DNA of 50,272 bases, from assembly GCA_029266335.1 (NCBI GenBank), contig JAQSXC010000038.1, forward strand, positions 1 through 50,272. Direction: 5' to 3'. Position numbers and translations under genes: made by a program. Position 1 is the first letter of the stretch; every line of letters begins with the position of its first letter. The stretch comes from Eubacterium sp. Its GTDB lineage: Bacteria; Bacillota; Clostridia; Acetivibrionales; DSM-1351. Shown here in pieces: positions 1 through 8,168 of the stretch. Under the pieces are notes generated by a model. That model saw only the letters and a program-made list of their open reading frames with translations, was not told the origin of the DNA and searched no databases.

Positions 1-36
1 ATAGATATGGATAAAAGTGAACTTTTGATTTACTGT

Positions 37-65
37 TTGATAAATTGGGTAATATAAGTTATAGG
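37..65 (+). promoter_or_regulatory. possible sigma-A promoter for the small winged-helix gene
   Basis: TTGATA (37-42) lies 17 bp before TATAGG (60-65), which would start a transcript near 72 with a leader of about 110 nt. The -10 match is modest, so this is tentative. Confidence 0.3.
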
Positions 66-135
66 CATTATAAAACTTATAATTAAATACTAGGAGTTAG
101 ATTGAAAGACTCTAGTCTGGAAAGCTAATGCACAT

Positions 136-165
136 CTGGCCGTTTGCAAGGCAAACAAATGCCAG
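136..165 (+). promoter_or_regulatory. stem-loop in the 5' leader of the small winged-helix gene
   Basis: CTGGC (136-140) pairs with GCCAG (161-165), and inside it GTTTGC (142-147) pairs with GCAAAC (151-156) around an AAG loop. The hairpin ends 5 nt before the GGAGG ribosome binding site (171-175), so it could influence translation. It has no U-run and is not a terminator. A role is inferred only from position. Confidence 0.4.
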
Positions 166-180
166 GACATGGAGGATAAA

Positions 181-360
181 ATGAGTGCTAAAGAAACAGT
201 ATTAGAAGTAATGAAATCAGCTGGTAAACCAGTAAGTGCTGGTGAGGTAGAGAAATTATCCGGTTTGGATCGCAAGGAGGTTGATAATGCATTTAAAGAA
301 TTAAAGAAAGAAAATGCTATTGTATCTCCAGTCCGTTGTAAATGGGAGCCAGCAAAATAA
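181..360 (+). CDS. small winged-helix DNA-binding-like protein (59 aa)
   Basis: This is a 59-residue protein with the pattern of a minimal winged helix. A first helix (about residues 2-14) is followed by a GKPVSAGEVEKLSG segment typical of helix 2, a recognition helix around LDRKEVDNAFKELKKE, and a short hydrophobic wing ending in KWEPAK. Similar small proteins, annotated as transcriptional regulators or MarR-like, are known in clostridia; their targets are not established. The ATG at 181 is chosen over the in-frame ATG at 169 because GGAGG at 171-175 lies 5 nt before it and overlaps the earlier start. A hairpin precedes the gene and a strong terminator follows, so it appears to be a single-gene unit. 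Function beyond DNA binding is not claimed. Confidence 0.75.
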   Translation: MSAKETVLEVMKSAGKPVSAGEVEKLSGLDRKEVDNAFKELKKENAIVSPVRCKWEPAK

Positions 361-394
361 CCCTTTTTTCGAGCTGCAAACTTTGCACTGTTAG

Positions 395-440
395 AACCTG
401 CCACCAAGACTTAACCAGCATCATGGGGGCAGGTTTTTTT
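395..440 (+). terminator. rho-independent terminator
   Basis: AACCTGCC (395-402) pairs with GGCAGGTT (428-435), followed by a run of T. It ends the small winged-helix gene. Confidence 0.8.
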
Positions 441-467
441 GTGTTCGCCCGACGAATAACATTAAAC

Positions 468-497
468 TTGACAAAAATTAGTACCATATAGTACTAT
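468..497 (+). promoter_or_regulatory. promoter with overlapping MarR operator
   Basis: TTGACA (468-473) is followed 18 bp later by TACTAT (492-497). The perfect inverted repeat TAGTAC-N6-GTACTA (479-484 and 491-496) spans the spacer and -10 region. Its position immediately before the MarR gene suggests autorepression. Confidence 0.6.
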
Positions 498-510
498 ACT
501 ATATAGGGAG

Positions 511-945
511 GTGCATATTATTAAAACTTTTGGTGGCTTTCTCATTTCTCAAATCCGGCAGTTACAGGGTCGTGTATTTGAAAAAATGCTTAAGGAAAGT
601 GGTGTGGATGCTTTTAATGGAGCACAGGGCAGAATACTGTATATCCTGTGGGAACACAAACGGCTTACAATCACTGAAATTAGCCGGTTGACTTCGCTTG
701 CAAAAACTTCTCTTACCAGTATGCTTGATAGAATGGAAGAAAGCGGATTGATAGAGCGGACGCCGGACAAGCAAAACCGGAGACAAATTTTTGTTTCTAT
801 TACTGAAAAAGCTATGAACTATCGAGATGACTATGACCGCGTCTCCGAGCAGATGAACCATTTATTTTATCAAGGTTTCACAGAGAAGGAAGTTAGAGAT
901 TTCGAGGACGCTCTGCGCAGAATTATTGCCAATCTCGAAAATTAA
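511..945 (+). CDS. MarR family transcriptional regulator
   Basis: The protein is about 144 residues with a central MarR winged helix: an ITEISRLTSLAKTSLTSMLDRMEESGLIER segment (roughly residues 52-82) is the helix-turn-helix, followed by a KQNRRQIFVSIT wing. MarR dimers bind palindromic operators and usually respond to small phenolic or oxidant ligands. It probably represses itself and the downstream PNPOx-fold gene, which starts 15 nt after its stop. The start is uncertain. The listed GTG at 511 overlaps the Shine-Dalgarno AGGGAGGTG (505-513), whereas the in-frame ATT at 520 sits at ideal spacing, so a non-canonical start is possible. The ligand is unknown. Confidence 0.85.
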   Translation: MHIIKTFGGFLISQIRQLQGRVFEKMLKESGVDAFNGAQGRILYILWEHKRLTITEISRLTSLAKTSLTSMLDRMEESGLIERTPDKQNRRQIFVSITEKAMNYRDDYDRVSEQMNHLFYQGFTEKEVRDFEDALRRIIANLEN

Positions 946-960
946 AAGGAGGGTATGTAC

Positions 961-1434
961 ATGAACAGTCAAAACAAACAGGATATAATCAAACTGGTAG
1001 AGGCCAGCAGGGACGCAATTGTCTGCTCCATAGACGAAAACGGATTTCCAAACGCTAAAACCATGTTCAGGCGAAAGAACGATGGTCTTCAAATATTCTG
1101 GTTCTCATCTAATGCTTCTGCAATCCGTACACAACAGTGGCTTAAGAATCCCAATGCATGCGTTTACTTTATGGATCCTCAAAATTTTACCGGGTTAATG
1201 CTAACAGGGAATATTCGGGTCTGTACTGATAATGAAACCAAACAAGCCTTTTGGGAACAAGGCGACGAAAAATATTATCCTCTCGGTCCCACAGACCCGG
1301 ATTATTGTATGTTATGCTTCACCTCTGATAGGGGTAATTATTACTCCGGTCCGCAAAAGCATCTGTTTAGTGTCAAAGAAGATATGGATGAGGTGAATTA
1401 TGACTACTCGGAGGGGTGGAGAGTAATCGATTGA
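961..1434 (+). CDS. pyridoxamine 5'-phosphate oxidase-fold protein (general stress protein 26-like)
   Basis: This 157-residue protein has the split-barrel flavin-binding fold of the COG3871 type. An N-terminal IVCSIDENGFPNAKTMFRRKNDG strand pair, a central LKNPNACVYFMDP segment and a C-terminal HLFSVK strand support the assignment. Family members bind FMN or F420-like cofactors, but substrates are mostly unknown. The ATG at 961 is chosen over that at 955 because AAGGAGGG (946-953) lies 7 nt before 961. It is the second gene of the MarR operon and is followed by a terminator. A pyridoxamine oxidase activity as such is unlikely at this length. Confidence 0.8.
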   Translation: MNSQNKQDIIKLVEASRDAIVCSIDENGFPNAKTMFRRKNDGLQIFWFSSNASAIRTQQWLKNPNACVYFMDPQNFTGLMLTGNIRVCTDNETKQAFWEQGDEKYYPLGPTDPDYCMLCFTSDRGNYYSGPQKHLFSVKEDMDEVNYDYSEGWRVID

Positions 1435-1462
1435 CTCAGGGAACGAGGCTGACTAAGTTTTT

Positions 1463-1504
1463 AAGAGCCTATACCAAAGTTTAATTGGGATAGGCTCTTT
1501 TTAT
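1463..1504 (+). terminator. rho-independent terminator
   Basis: AAGAGCCTAT (1463-1472) pairs with ATAGGCTCTT (1490-1499), followed by T residues on the plus strand. It separates the MarR operon from the converging iron-transport operon. Confidence 0.75.
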
Positions 1505-1538
1505 AATTATGGATTCTTTTCATTTTTTCATTCAGCAG

Positions 1539-2336
1539 TTACACGTGATGCCTTCCCTTTGGCACGATAAAAGGGGAACCGGATACGGGATCGCTGATTA
1601 CTTTACAATCAAGATCAAAGACCTGCTTGATTAATACCTCCGTAATGATATGGGAAGGCGCACCTTCGGCTATGAGTTTTCCTTTGTGAAGGGCAAATAA
1701 ATAATCCGCATATCTTGCAGACAGGTTAATGTCATGCAGGACCATGACGATGGTTGTACCCCTGTTTCTGTTCAGATCTGTCAGTAAATCAAGTATTTCA
1801 ACCTGATAGCTGATATCAAGAAAAGTGGTGGGTTCGTCCAGCAGCAGGATATCCGTCTGTTGGGCAAGAGCCATGGCAATCCATACACGCTGGCGCTGTC
1901 CGCCGGAGAGTTGATCGACACTATGGTTTGCCAGGTTTGTGATACCCATGATTTCCAATGCCTCTTCAACTGCTTCATAATCCTTTTTGCCCAGTCCTTT
2001 AAAAAAGGATTGATAAGGAAATCTGCCCCGCCCTACTAAATCCGCAACGGTAATGCCTTCCGGAGCAACCGGTGATTGGGGAAGGAGACCAAGAACTCCT
2101 GCCAGTTGTTTTGGAGGTATATCGGTGATATTCTTTCCATCAAGGAGAATTTCACCTGAGACAGGTTGGATTAACCTGGAAAGTGTCTTAAGTAAAGTGG
2201 ACTTACCGCAAGCATTGGCACCGATAATCACACTGATTTTATTGCTTGGAATTGTAATATTGATCCCGTCAATAATGATTTTTTTATCATATCCGGCAAC
2301 AATATTATTGGCTTTTAATAAATGAGTGGCTTTCAT
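1539..2336 (-). CDS. ferric-siderophore-type ABC importer, ATP-binding protein (FecE/FhuC family)
   Basis: This is a 265-residue ATPase that powers uptake through the two adjacent permeases. Walker A is seen as GANACGKST (about residues 38-46; the usual second GxG residue is Ala), the signature as LSGGQRQR, Walker B as ILLLDEPT, and the switch histidine in MVLHD. Length and motifs fit the FepC/FecE/FhuC class. Its start overlaps the stop of the upstream permease by 4 nt, the usual coupling in this operon type. It is the last gene of a four-gene minus-strand operon. The exact siderophore cannot be told; heme or cobalamin are less likely alternatives. Confidence 0.93.
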   Translation of the reverse strand: MKATHLLKANNIVAGYDKKIIIDGINITIPSNKISVIIGANACGKSTLLKTLSRLIQPVSGEILLDGKNITDIPPKQLAGVLGLLPQSPVAPEGITVADLVGRGRFPYQSFFKGLGKKDYEAVEEALEIMGITNLANHSVDQLSGGQRQRVWIAMALAQQTDILLLDEPTTFLDISYQVEILDLLTDLNRNRGTTIVMVLHDINLSARYADYLFALHKGKLIAEGAPSHIITEVLIKQVFDLDCKVISDPVSGSPFIVPKGRHHV

Positions 2337-3388
2337 GCAGATCCTCCTGTTCGATTCATGCGGATGAGTAGGTAGAGTAAATATGGCGCTCCCAGAATAC
2401 CGGTGATGATGCCGACAGGGAATCGGGTATCAAAAGCAAACTGCCCGATTAAATCCGCTCCCAGTACCAGTATGGAGCCTACCAGGCCTGACGGCAATTC
2501 ATTAGGTGCACCTATGCCAACGAGTCTGGCAGCAATGGGTCCGGCAAGAAAAGCTACAAAGGAAACAGGTCCTGTTACTGCAGTAGCAAAGGCAATCAGG
2601 AATACCGCACTCAAAATCAGTAAAAGCCGCGTTAAATCAGTTCTCACACCAAGGGTGACAGCAGACTGCTCTCCTAACTCCAGGATTTTGAGATGTCTTC
2701 CAAGCAAGAAAATCACGAGACCAAAGATGGCAACAACCATAAACAGCACAGGTATCCTGGTCATCCTGATGCCGTTCAGACTGCCGCTAAGCCATATGAG
2801 TGCACCCGGGACATCATATTGGGATGCTCTCAGCAACAGGTAGGAAATAATTGCGTTCAGCATGGCCTGCACACCGATGCCGATGAGAATAAGCTTACCG
2901 CCTGAGAAGCTGCCTCCTCTGGAGAGCACATAAATCAATGCTGCGACCATGATCCCTGCAATGACGGCGGCAATTGAAACAACAGTGCCGCTTAGTTTGA
3001 GCACAAGTATGCAAAAAACAGCTGCAGCACTTGAACCGGATGATATGCCTATGATATCCGGACTGGCCAGAGGGTTCCTCAACATTGTCTGAAAAGTACT
3101 GCCGGCTATCCCGAAGGCCATTCCAACAAGAAGACCGGAGAGCATTCGAGGCAATCTTAAGGTAGTGATTGCAAAAGTAGCACCTTGTATCTGTTCACCA
3201 AGTAGAACTCTCAATGCGGTATCAAGAGGATATATAGTATTCCCGAGTAAAAGAACTGCAACACAAAGTCCAAAAGTAAGCATACCCAGAAAAAGGGTCA
3301 CAAGGGTCCAGCGGAACTGTCTGCGGCGGTATCCGTATTTGATTATATCTGAATTGTTTACTGTCATAATTATGCCCATGCCCAGCAT
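2333..3388 (-). CDS. FecCD-family ABC importer permease
   Basis: A 351-residue integral membrane permease of the FecCD family with about ten hydrophobic segments. Typical motifs are visible: LRLPRMLSGLLVGMAFGIAG near the N-terminus, RNPLASPDIIGISSG, and ATAVTGPVSFVAFLAGP. It would pair with the permease encoded just upstream to form the translocation pore. Its start is unclear. The strongest Shine-Dalgarno in the 69-nt gap leads to a five-codon ORF rather than to this ATG, and the alternative ATG at 3367 also lacks a good site. Translation may depend on coupling from the upstream gene. Confidence 0.92.
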   Translation of the reverse strand: MLGMGIIMTVNNSDIIKYGYRRRQFRWTLVTLFLGMLTFGLCVAVLLLGNTIYPLDTALRVLLGEQIQGATFAITTLRLPRMLSGLLVGMAFGIAGSTFQTMLRNPLASPDIIGISSGSSAAAVFCILVLKLSGTVVSIAAVIAGIMVAALIYVLSRGGSFSGGKLILIGIGVQAMLNAIISYLLLRASQYDVPGALIWLSGSLNGIRMTRIPVLFMVVAIFGLVIFLLGRHLKILELGEQSAVTLGVRTDLTRLLLILSAVFLIAFATAVTGPVSFVAFLAGPIAARLVGIGAPNELPSGLVGSILVLGADLIGQFAFDTRFPVGIITGILGAPYLLYLLIRMNRTGGSA

Positions 3389-3457
3389 TTCGCATAAAAT
3401 ATTATGACAGAAATGGCATGGGCTCGGTACCTCCTTGGTTATTTTTTAAAATTTCTT

Positions 3458-4456
3458 TCAACCTATACGCACCTTCGCTCTCATGGCAATGATTATAAGT
3501 ATAGGAGCACCCAGGAACGAAGTAACAATTCCGGACTCAAGCTCGCCGGGGCTGCCGATGAGTCTTCCCAGAACATCGGATATGGTCAGGAGTATAGCTC
3601 CGCCGATTGCCGACATGGGAATAACCAACCTGAGATTGGGGCCGCAGATGAGCCTCATGGTATGGGGAACCATTAAACCAATAAAGCCGATAGGTCCGGC
3701 GATAGCAGTTGTAGCCCCGCATAACAGGACACCGGACAGTGCCCCGATAAGTCTGATAGTTCCTGTACGAACACCCAGACCTGTTGCAACATCATCCCCC
3801 AGTGCAAGAGCATCCAGAGCAGGACTGACCAACAAGCCCATAAGCAATCCGATGATCAGAAAAGGAAGTACCGTATATATGCCTTCCCAGGTGGCACCGC
3901 TGATACTTCCCACTTGCCAGAAGCGAAAGGCGTTCATCACTTCGGTACGGGGAAGTATTACCGCACTGACCACTGAGGATAAGGCCACACTGGTTGCAGC
4001 ACCGGCTAATGCAAGCTTGATGGGAGTTGCGCCGCCATAACCCAGAGACCCTATTCCATAAACAAACAAGGAGGTAACCGCTGCCCCTATTAAAGCAAAC
4101 CATATATACTGGCTTAAGGAACCGATATGAAAGAAGGCCATACCGCTGACCACAAACAAAGAAGCACCGGTATTGACGCCCAGAATGCTGGGGTCAGCAA
4201 TTGGATTACGTGTGATTGCCTGCATAAGAGCGCCGGATACTCCGAGCGCTGCTCCGGCTATAATACCGAAAACAGTTCTCGGGATACGTTCATGAACTAC
4301 AATTTCTATTAAACTTGATTTTTTAGAATGAATCAAAATGTCTATCACATCAGGAAAATTGACAAATCTAGCTCCAAAGGCCAGGGAAGCCAAAATACAT
4401 ATCAAAAGGATAAACATACTGCAAACCAGCAAGGTGGTTATTTTAGAGTATTTCAT
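3458..4456 (-). CDS. FecCD-family ABC importer permease
   Basis: A 332-residue permease with about ten membrane segments and FecCD signatures: VHERIPRTVFGIIAGAALG, TRNPIADPSILGVNTG, and TAIAGPIGFIGLMVPH. It partners with the second permease of the operon. Its start overlaps the stop of the substrate-binding lipoprotein by 4 nt. The arrangement binding protein, permease, permease, ATPase matches ferric-hydroxamate and ferric-catecholate systems of Firmicutes. Confidence 0.93.
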   Translation of the reverse strand: MKYSKITTLLVCSMFILLICILASLAFGARFVNFPDVIDILIHSKKSSLIEIVVHERIPRTVFGIIAGAALGVSGALMQAITRNPIADPSILGVNTGASLFVVSGMAFFHIGSLSQYIWFALIGAAVTSLFVYGIGSLGYGGATPIKLALAGAATSVALSSVVSAVILPRTEVMNAFRFWQVGSISGATWEGIYTVLPFLIIGLLMGLLVSPALDALALGDDVATGLGVRTGTIRLIGALSGVLLCGATTAIAGPIGFIGLMVPHTMRLICGPNLRLVIPMSAIGGAILLTISDVLGRLIGSPGELESGIVTSFLGAPILIIIAMRAKVRIG

Positions 4457-5535
4457 TTTACTTTATCAGCTGCCTCTCCAATAGCGCGAAGATAATCATC
4501 GATGGCTGCGGGAATGGAAAGTGCACTTGGTGTTCCGGATGCCGCCAGAGGCGTACCCTCTTCAATTACCGCTACAGAGCCCCTCTTGACTGCCGGAATG
4601 GTTCCGACGAGAGCATCTGCCTGCAGTGCACCGAGTAATTTGTCATTGCCATAGGTGATAATAATGTCAATGTCCTGAAGAATATCAACATTTTCTGCAC
4701 TTACCTCCAAAGCAAAACTATTACTTTCAGTTGCCATTTTAGCAACACTTTCAGGTAGTTTCATGCCTAAGTCTGTCAGATATGCGGCACGCGGATCGCT
4801 GGGCAGATACACGTAAAACTTACTTAAATCTGTTGGAGTGAAATAGAAGAAAGCAGCTTTTTTTCCGGAGATTTGGGGATACTTGCCGGTTTTTTCTCCA
4901 ATTAAAGCTTCCAGCTCGCTGACCAGAGCCTCACCTTTTGCTTTCATACCCATACCGGTTGCGTCCATCACTATCTGATCACGCCAGAAGGTTTGATAGG
5001 GCTGTGTCGGATAAGCCACAACAGGTGCGATTTCACTTAATAAATTATATTCTTCCTGTGTAATACCTGAATATGCTGCCAGAATGACATCAGGCTGGAC
5101 ATCGCTGATAGCTTCGTAATTTAAACCTGCAACATCGTCAAAAAGAACAGGTTTATCTACTCCCAATTCTTTAAATTTCGCCAGAGTCCAGGGTAGAAGC
5201 CCACTATTATCCGTAACACCATAGTTGGCTTTGGAAACTCCGACAGGTATGACGCCTAAAGCCAAGGGCAGGTCCTGGTTACCCCAGGCGATGGTAGCAA
5301 CGCGCTCAGGTTTGCTTTTAATAACCGTTTCTCCAAAAGCGTGTTTGATTGTAATTGGATAGACAGCTTCAGAAACGGCGTCAGTATTTTCTACTGCTGA
5401 AGATGTTTGAGCAGCGGATGTTTGAGCAGCAGAGGTATCAGTAACATCTGAGGAGGTTGATTTTGTGCAACCTGATAAGACAAGTGAGAATACGATTACA
5501 GTTGAAAAAATTAATTGAAGTTTTTTAAATTTCAT
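4453..5535 (-). CDS. iron-siderophore ABC importer substrate-binding lipoprotein
   Basis: A 360-residue extracellular binding protein. It begins with a lipoprotein signal peptide whose lipobox is LSGC (Cys23), followed by a Ser/Thr/Ala-rich linker with repeated TSAAQ. The body has the helical-backbone type III fold: KPERVATIAWGNQDLPLALG near the start, DVQPDVILAAYSG in the middle and a DIDIIITYGND segment. It should be anchored on the outer face of the membrane and deliver ferric chelate to the two FecCD permeases. An AAAGGAAA site precedes the ATG. It heads the operon behind a palindrome-rich promoter. Confidence 0.92.
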   Translation of the reverse strand: MKFKKLQLIFSTVIVFSLVLSGCTKSTSSDVTDTSAAQTSAAQTSSAVENTDAVSEAVYPITIKHAFGETVIKSKPERVATIAWGNQDLPLALGVIPVGVSKANYGVTDNSGLLPWTLAKFKELGVDKPVLFDDVAGLNYEAISDVQPDVILAAYSGITQEEYNLLSEIAPVVAYPTQPYQTFWRDQIVMDATGMGMKAKGEALVSELEALIGEKTGKYPQISGKKAAFFYFTPTDLSKFYVYLPSDPRAAYLTDLGMKLPESVAKMATESNSFALEVSAENVDILQDIDIIITYGNDKLLGALQADALVGTIPAVKRGSVAVIEEGTPLAASGTPSALSIPAAIDDYLRAIGEAADKVK

Positions 5536-5582
5536 AATGTTTCCTTTCTTATGTGGTAATAAAAGTAATATTATTTATGTAT

Positions 5583-5640
5583 AAGTTAGCATATGCTAAC
5601 TTGCTAAATGAATATTACATTCATTATCAATTAATGTCAA
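5583..5640 (-). promoter_or_regulatory. promoter of the iron-transport operon with two palindromic operators
   Basis: On the minus strand TTGACA (5640-5635) is followed 17 bp later by TAATAT (5617-5612). One inverted repeat, AATGAAT-N5-ATTCATT (5607-5625), covers the -10. A second, perfect 20-bp palindrome with arms AAGTTAGCAT (5583-5592) lies just downstream of the expected start. The GTTAGC/GCTAAC arms recall DtxR/IdeR-type metal-repressor sites and the AT-rich one recalls Fur sites; which protein binds is inference. Confidence 0.6.
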
Positions 5641-5707
5641 GTAATTTTATTAAAATTTAAAAATCAGGGGTTGTTGTTCTTAAAAGGATATTTGGAAATA
5701 CATAGTC

Positions 5708-5736
5708 TTGAATAGAACTATAAAAATAAATATAAT
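5708..5736 (+). promoter_or_regulatory. sigma-A promoter for the alkyladenine glycosylase gene
   Basis: TTGAAT (5708-5713), a 17-bp spacer, and a perfect TATAAT (5731-5736). The transcript would start near 5743, about 100 nt before the ATG. Confidence 0.6.
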
Positions 5737-5846
5737 GAATTTGTTAAATTTATATATATAAAACGTACAAATTCCAGTTTGAACACATAAACCACTCAAT
5801 GTCTTAAGAATACATTTGTATAGATTTTCAAGAAAGGACCGGTGTA

Positions 5847-6458
5847 ATGAATAAACTTGATAGAGAGTTTTATAACAGGGATTCCATCATTGTTGCCAAA
5901 GAGCTTCTGGGGAAGGTTCTTATACACGAAACAGACGGGCAAAGAATTTCGGCCAGGATTGTAGAGACAGAAGCTTATATGGGCGTGGAAGATAAGGCTG
6001 CACATTCCTATGGCGGCAAAAGGACGCCCAGAGTGGAGATTATGTATGGAGGACCTGGATTTTCTTATATATTTATGATATATGGCATGTACTATTGCTT
6101 CAACATAGTGACCCGTGAAGCAGGGACGCCTCAGGCGGTTTTAGTCAGGGCGGCTGAGCCGCTGGAAGGTACTGAATTGATGTCACAAAGGAGATTTGGA
6201 AGGTCATATGAACAGCTGACAAAAGGCCAACGTAGAGGGCTTACCAACGGGCCGGGGAAACTGTGCGGTGCACTGTCAATAAACAGGAGCTTCAACGGTA
6301 TGGATTTGTGTGGTAATAAAGTATATGTTGAGGAAGGTAAAAGCGGGAATTTCAGTATAGTAACAACAAAACGAGTAGGAATTGACTATGCTGAGGAAGC
6401 TAAGGACTATCCCTGGAGATTTTATATTGAGGGTAATGAATATGTATCTGTTAAGTAA
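5847..6458 (+). CDS. 3-methyladenine DNA glycosylase, AAG/MPG type
   Basis: A 203-residue base-excision-repair enzyme that removes alkylated purines such as 3-methyladenine, hypoxanthine and ethenoadenine from DNA. The active-site block VETEAY holds the catalytic Glu42 and stacking Tyr44, with AAHS supplying His53; these match Glu125, Tyr127 and His136 of human AAG. The YIFMIYGMYYCFNIV segment supplies the intercalating tyrosine. Length is normal for bacterial members. The start has an AGAAAGGA site 11 nt upstream. It is transcribed alone from its own promoter. A second, unrelated alkylpurine glycosylase (AlkC-like) lies 22 kb downstream. Confidence 0.95.
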   Translation: MNKLDREFYNRDSIIVAKELLGKVLIHETDGQRISARIVETEAYMGVEDKAAHSYGGKRTPRVEIMYGGPGFSYIFMIYGMYYCFNIVTREAGTPQAVLVRAAEPLEGTELMSQRRFGRSYEQLTKGQRRGLTNGPGKLCGALSINRSFNGMDLCGNKVYVEEGKSGNFSIVTTKRVGIDYAEEAKDYPWRFYIEGNEYVSVK

Positions 6459-6685
6459 ATATGCCGGTTTAAATTGTGGCAATCAGTAAGATTGTTTTTG
6501 GTTGTACACTATATTTAATCTGATAACTATTACTAACTTAAGGGCATTGGGCTACGGTTGTTTTTCCTTGTATAAAATTTCTCATAAGGGTACAATAGGA
6601 ATGACAATCTTGTTGGTATTTTTATTGCTATTGGTAGACAGGAAAATGCCGGCAGTATATGAAGTATAGAATAATATTGGCCACG

Positions 6686-6701
6686 GGGAGGAAAGCCTCC
6701 C
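6686..6701 (+). other. GC-rich hairpin ahead of the DUF512 gene
   Basis: GGGAGG (6686-6691) pairs with CCTCCC (6696-6701) around AAAG. It is followed by TTTAAAAA rather than a U-run, so it is a weak terminator at best. It lies about 30 nt before the probable start codon and contains a decoy GGAGG that would be masked in the stem. Confidence 0.4.
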
Positions 6702-6734
6702 GTTTAAAAACAGGCATTGAAAGGAAAATACTAT

Positions 6735-8165
6735 TTGAATAAAAAAAAGAATCAAGGTCATCTGATTAAAGAGGTGTATCCGGATTCTATTGCAGAAGAG
6801 ATGGAAATTGAAGCAGGGGATCTCCTATTGGCAATTAACAATGAAGAGATAGAGGATGTATTTGATTACAGGTATTTAATCAAGGACGAATTTATTGAAG
6901 TATTAATAAAAAAGCAAGATGGAGAAGAATGGCTGCTGGAAATTGAAAAGGATTACGATGACGATTTAGGTATAGAGTTTGATAACAGTCTGATGAGTGA
7001 TTATCGTTCCTGCAGCAATAAATGTATGTTTTGTTTTATTGACCAGATGCCGCCTGGTATGAGAGATACGCTGTATTTCAAGGATGATGATTCGAGACTG
7101 TCATTTTTGCAAGGGAACTATATAACTTTGACCAACATGAAGCAGAAGGATGTAGACAGAATTATACGATTGCATCTTGCCCCTATTAACATATCAGTGC
7201 AGACTACAAATCCGGAACTCCGGAGCAAAATGCTTCATAACAGATTTGCCGGGGACAAGCTTAAGTACCTGGATGAACTATATGCTGGCCGGATTGAAAT
7301 GAACGGCCAGATTGTATTATGTAAAAATGTTAACGATGGTGTTGAGCTGGAGCGGTCAATCGAGGATCTGTCAAAATATCTCCCCTTTATGCGGAGTGTT
7401 TCAGTAGTCCCGGCCGGAATTACGAAATTCAGAGAAGGTTTGTATCCTCTTGAATTATTCAATAAGCAGGAGGCCGGAGCGATTATCCATATGATTGAAA
7501 GCAGGCAGAAGGAATTTTACGATAAATACGGTCTCCATTTTATTCATGCCAGTGATGAATGGTATATTACTGCCGAAAGAGAATTTCCTGAAGAAGAGCG
7601 CTATGACGGATATATCCAGCTTGAAAATGGTGTTGGCATGATGAGACTTTTCATAGATGAATTTAATGAGGCCTTGGACAATGTTAAGAAAAACATAAAA
7701 CGTAAAAAACTTAAAAATAATGTGTCAAGGACACTGACAATGGCAACAGGGAAGCTGACTTATCCAACTATAAAAAATTTTGCATCTCAAATTATGGAAG
7801 TATTTCCGGGAATAATGATAAATGTATGCTGCATCCTGAACTGCTTTTTCGGAGAGACAATAACAGTATCGGGGCTTATTACAGGCCAGGATCTTATCAA
7901 ACAGCTCCTGGAGAGAAAAAACAATGGTGAAAACCTTGGAGATGTATTGCAGATTCCATCCAATATGCTGAGAACCGGAGAAAAGATATTTTTGGATGAT
8001 ATTACAGTAAGTGATGTAGAGAAAGAGCTTGGAATGAAGGTGGTTGCAGTGGAATCAGGCGGTAAGGAATTTATCGATGCAGTCATTTGTGATGATTATT
8101 TGATGGATAGGAACAATGAAAATATTGCTTATATACAAGCATATAAACAAAAAGGAGCTGAATAG
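6735..8165 (+). CDS. DUF512 family radical SAM protein with N-terminal PDZ-like domain
   Basis: A 476-residue protein of the widespread DUF512 family in Clostridia. Residues about 5-70 form a PDZ-like domain (VYPDSIAEEMEIEAGDLLLAING-like pattern). A CSNKCMFCF cluster with CX3CX2C spacing then marks a radical SAM iron-sulfur site, followed by the family block FKDDDSRLSFLQGNYITLTN and the DUF512 region to the C-terminus. Substrate and reaction are unknown. The TTG at 6735 is preferred because AAAGGA (6720-6725) lies 9 nt before it; a further TTG at 6717 would add six residues. The LysR gene starts 3 nt after its stop, so the two are probably cotranscribed. Confidence 0.9.
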   Translation: MNKKKNQGHLIKEVYPDSIAEEMEIEAGDLLLAINNEEIEDVFDYRYLIKDEFIEVLIKKQDGEEWLLEIEKDYDDDLGIEFDNSLMSDYRSCSNKCMFCFIDQMPPGMRDTLYFKDDDSRLSFLQGNYITLTNMKQKDVDRIIRLHLAPINISVQTTNPELRSKMLHNRFAGDKLKYLDELYAGRIEMNGQIVLCKNVNDGVELERSIEDLSKYLPFMRSVSVVPAGITKFREGLYPLELFNKQEAGAIIHMIESRQKEFYDKYGLHFIHASDEWYITAEREFPEEERYDGYIQLENGVGMMRLFIDEFNEALDNVKKNIKRKKLKNNVSRTLTMATGKLTYPTIKNFASQIMEVFPGIMINVCCILNCFFGETITVSGLITGQDLIKQLLERKNNGENLGDVLQIPSNMLRTGEKIFLDDITVSDVEKELGMKVVAVESGGKEFIDAVICDDYLMDRNNENIAYIQAYKQKGAE

Positions 8166-8168
8166 GCA

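Noticed and set aside
2403..2843. Long plus-strand reading frame opposite the FecCD permease
   Set aside because: It has low-complexity, unnatural composition and lies wholly over a well-supported permease gene; it is an antisense shadow.
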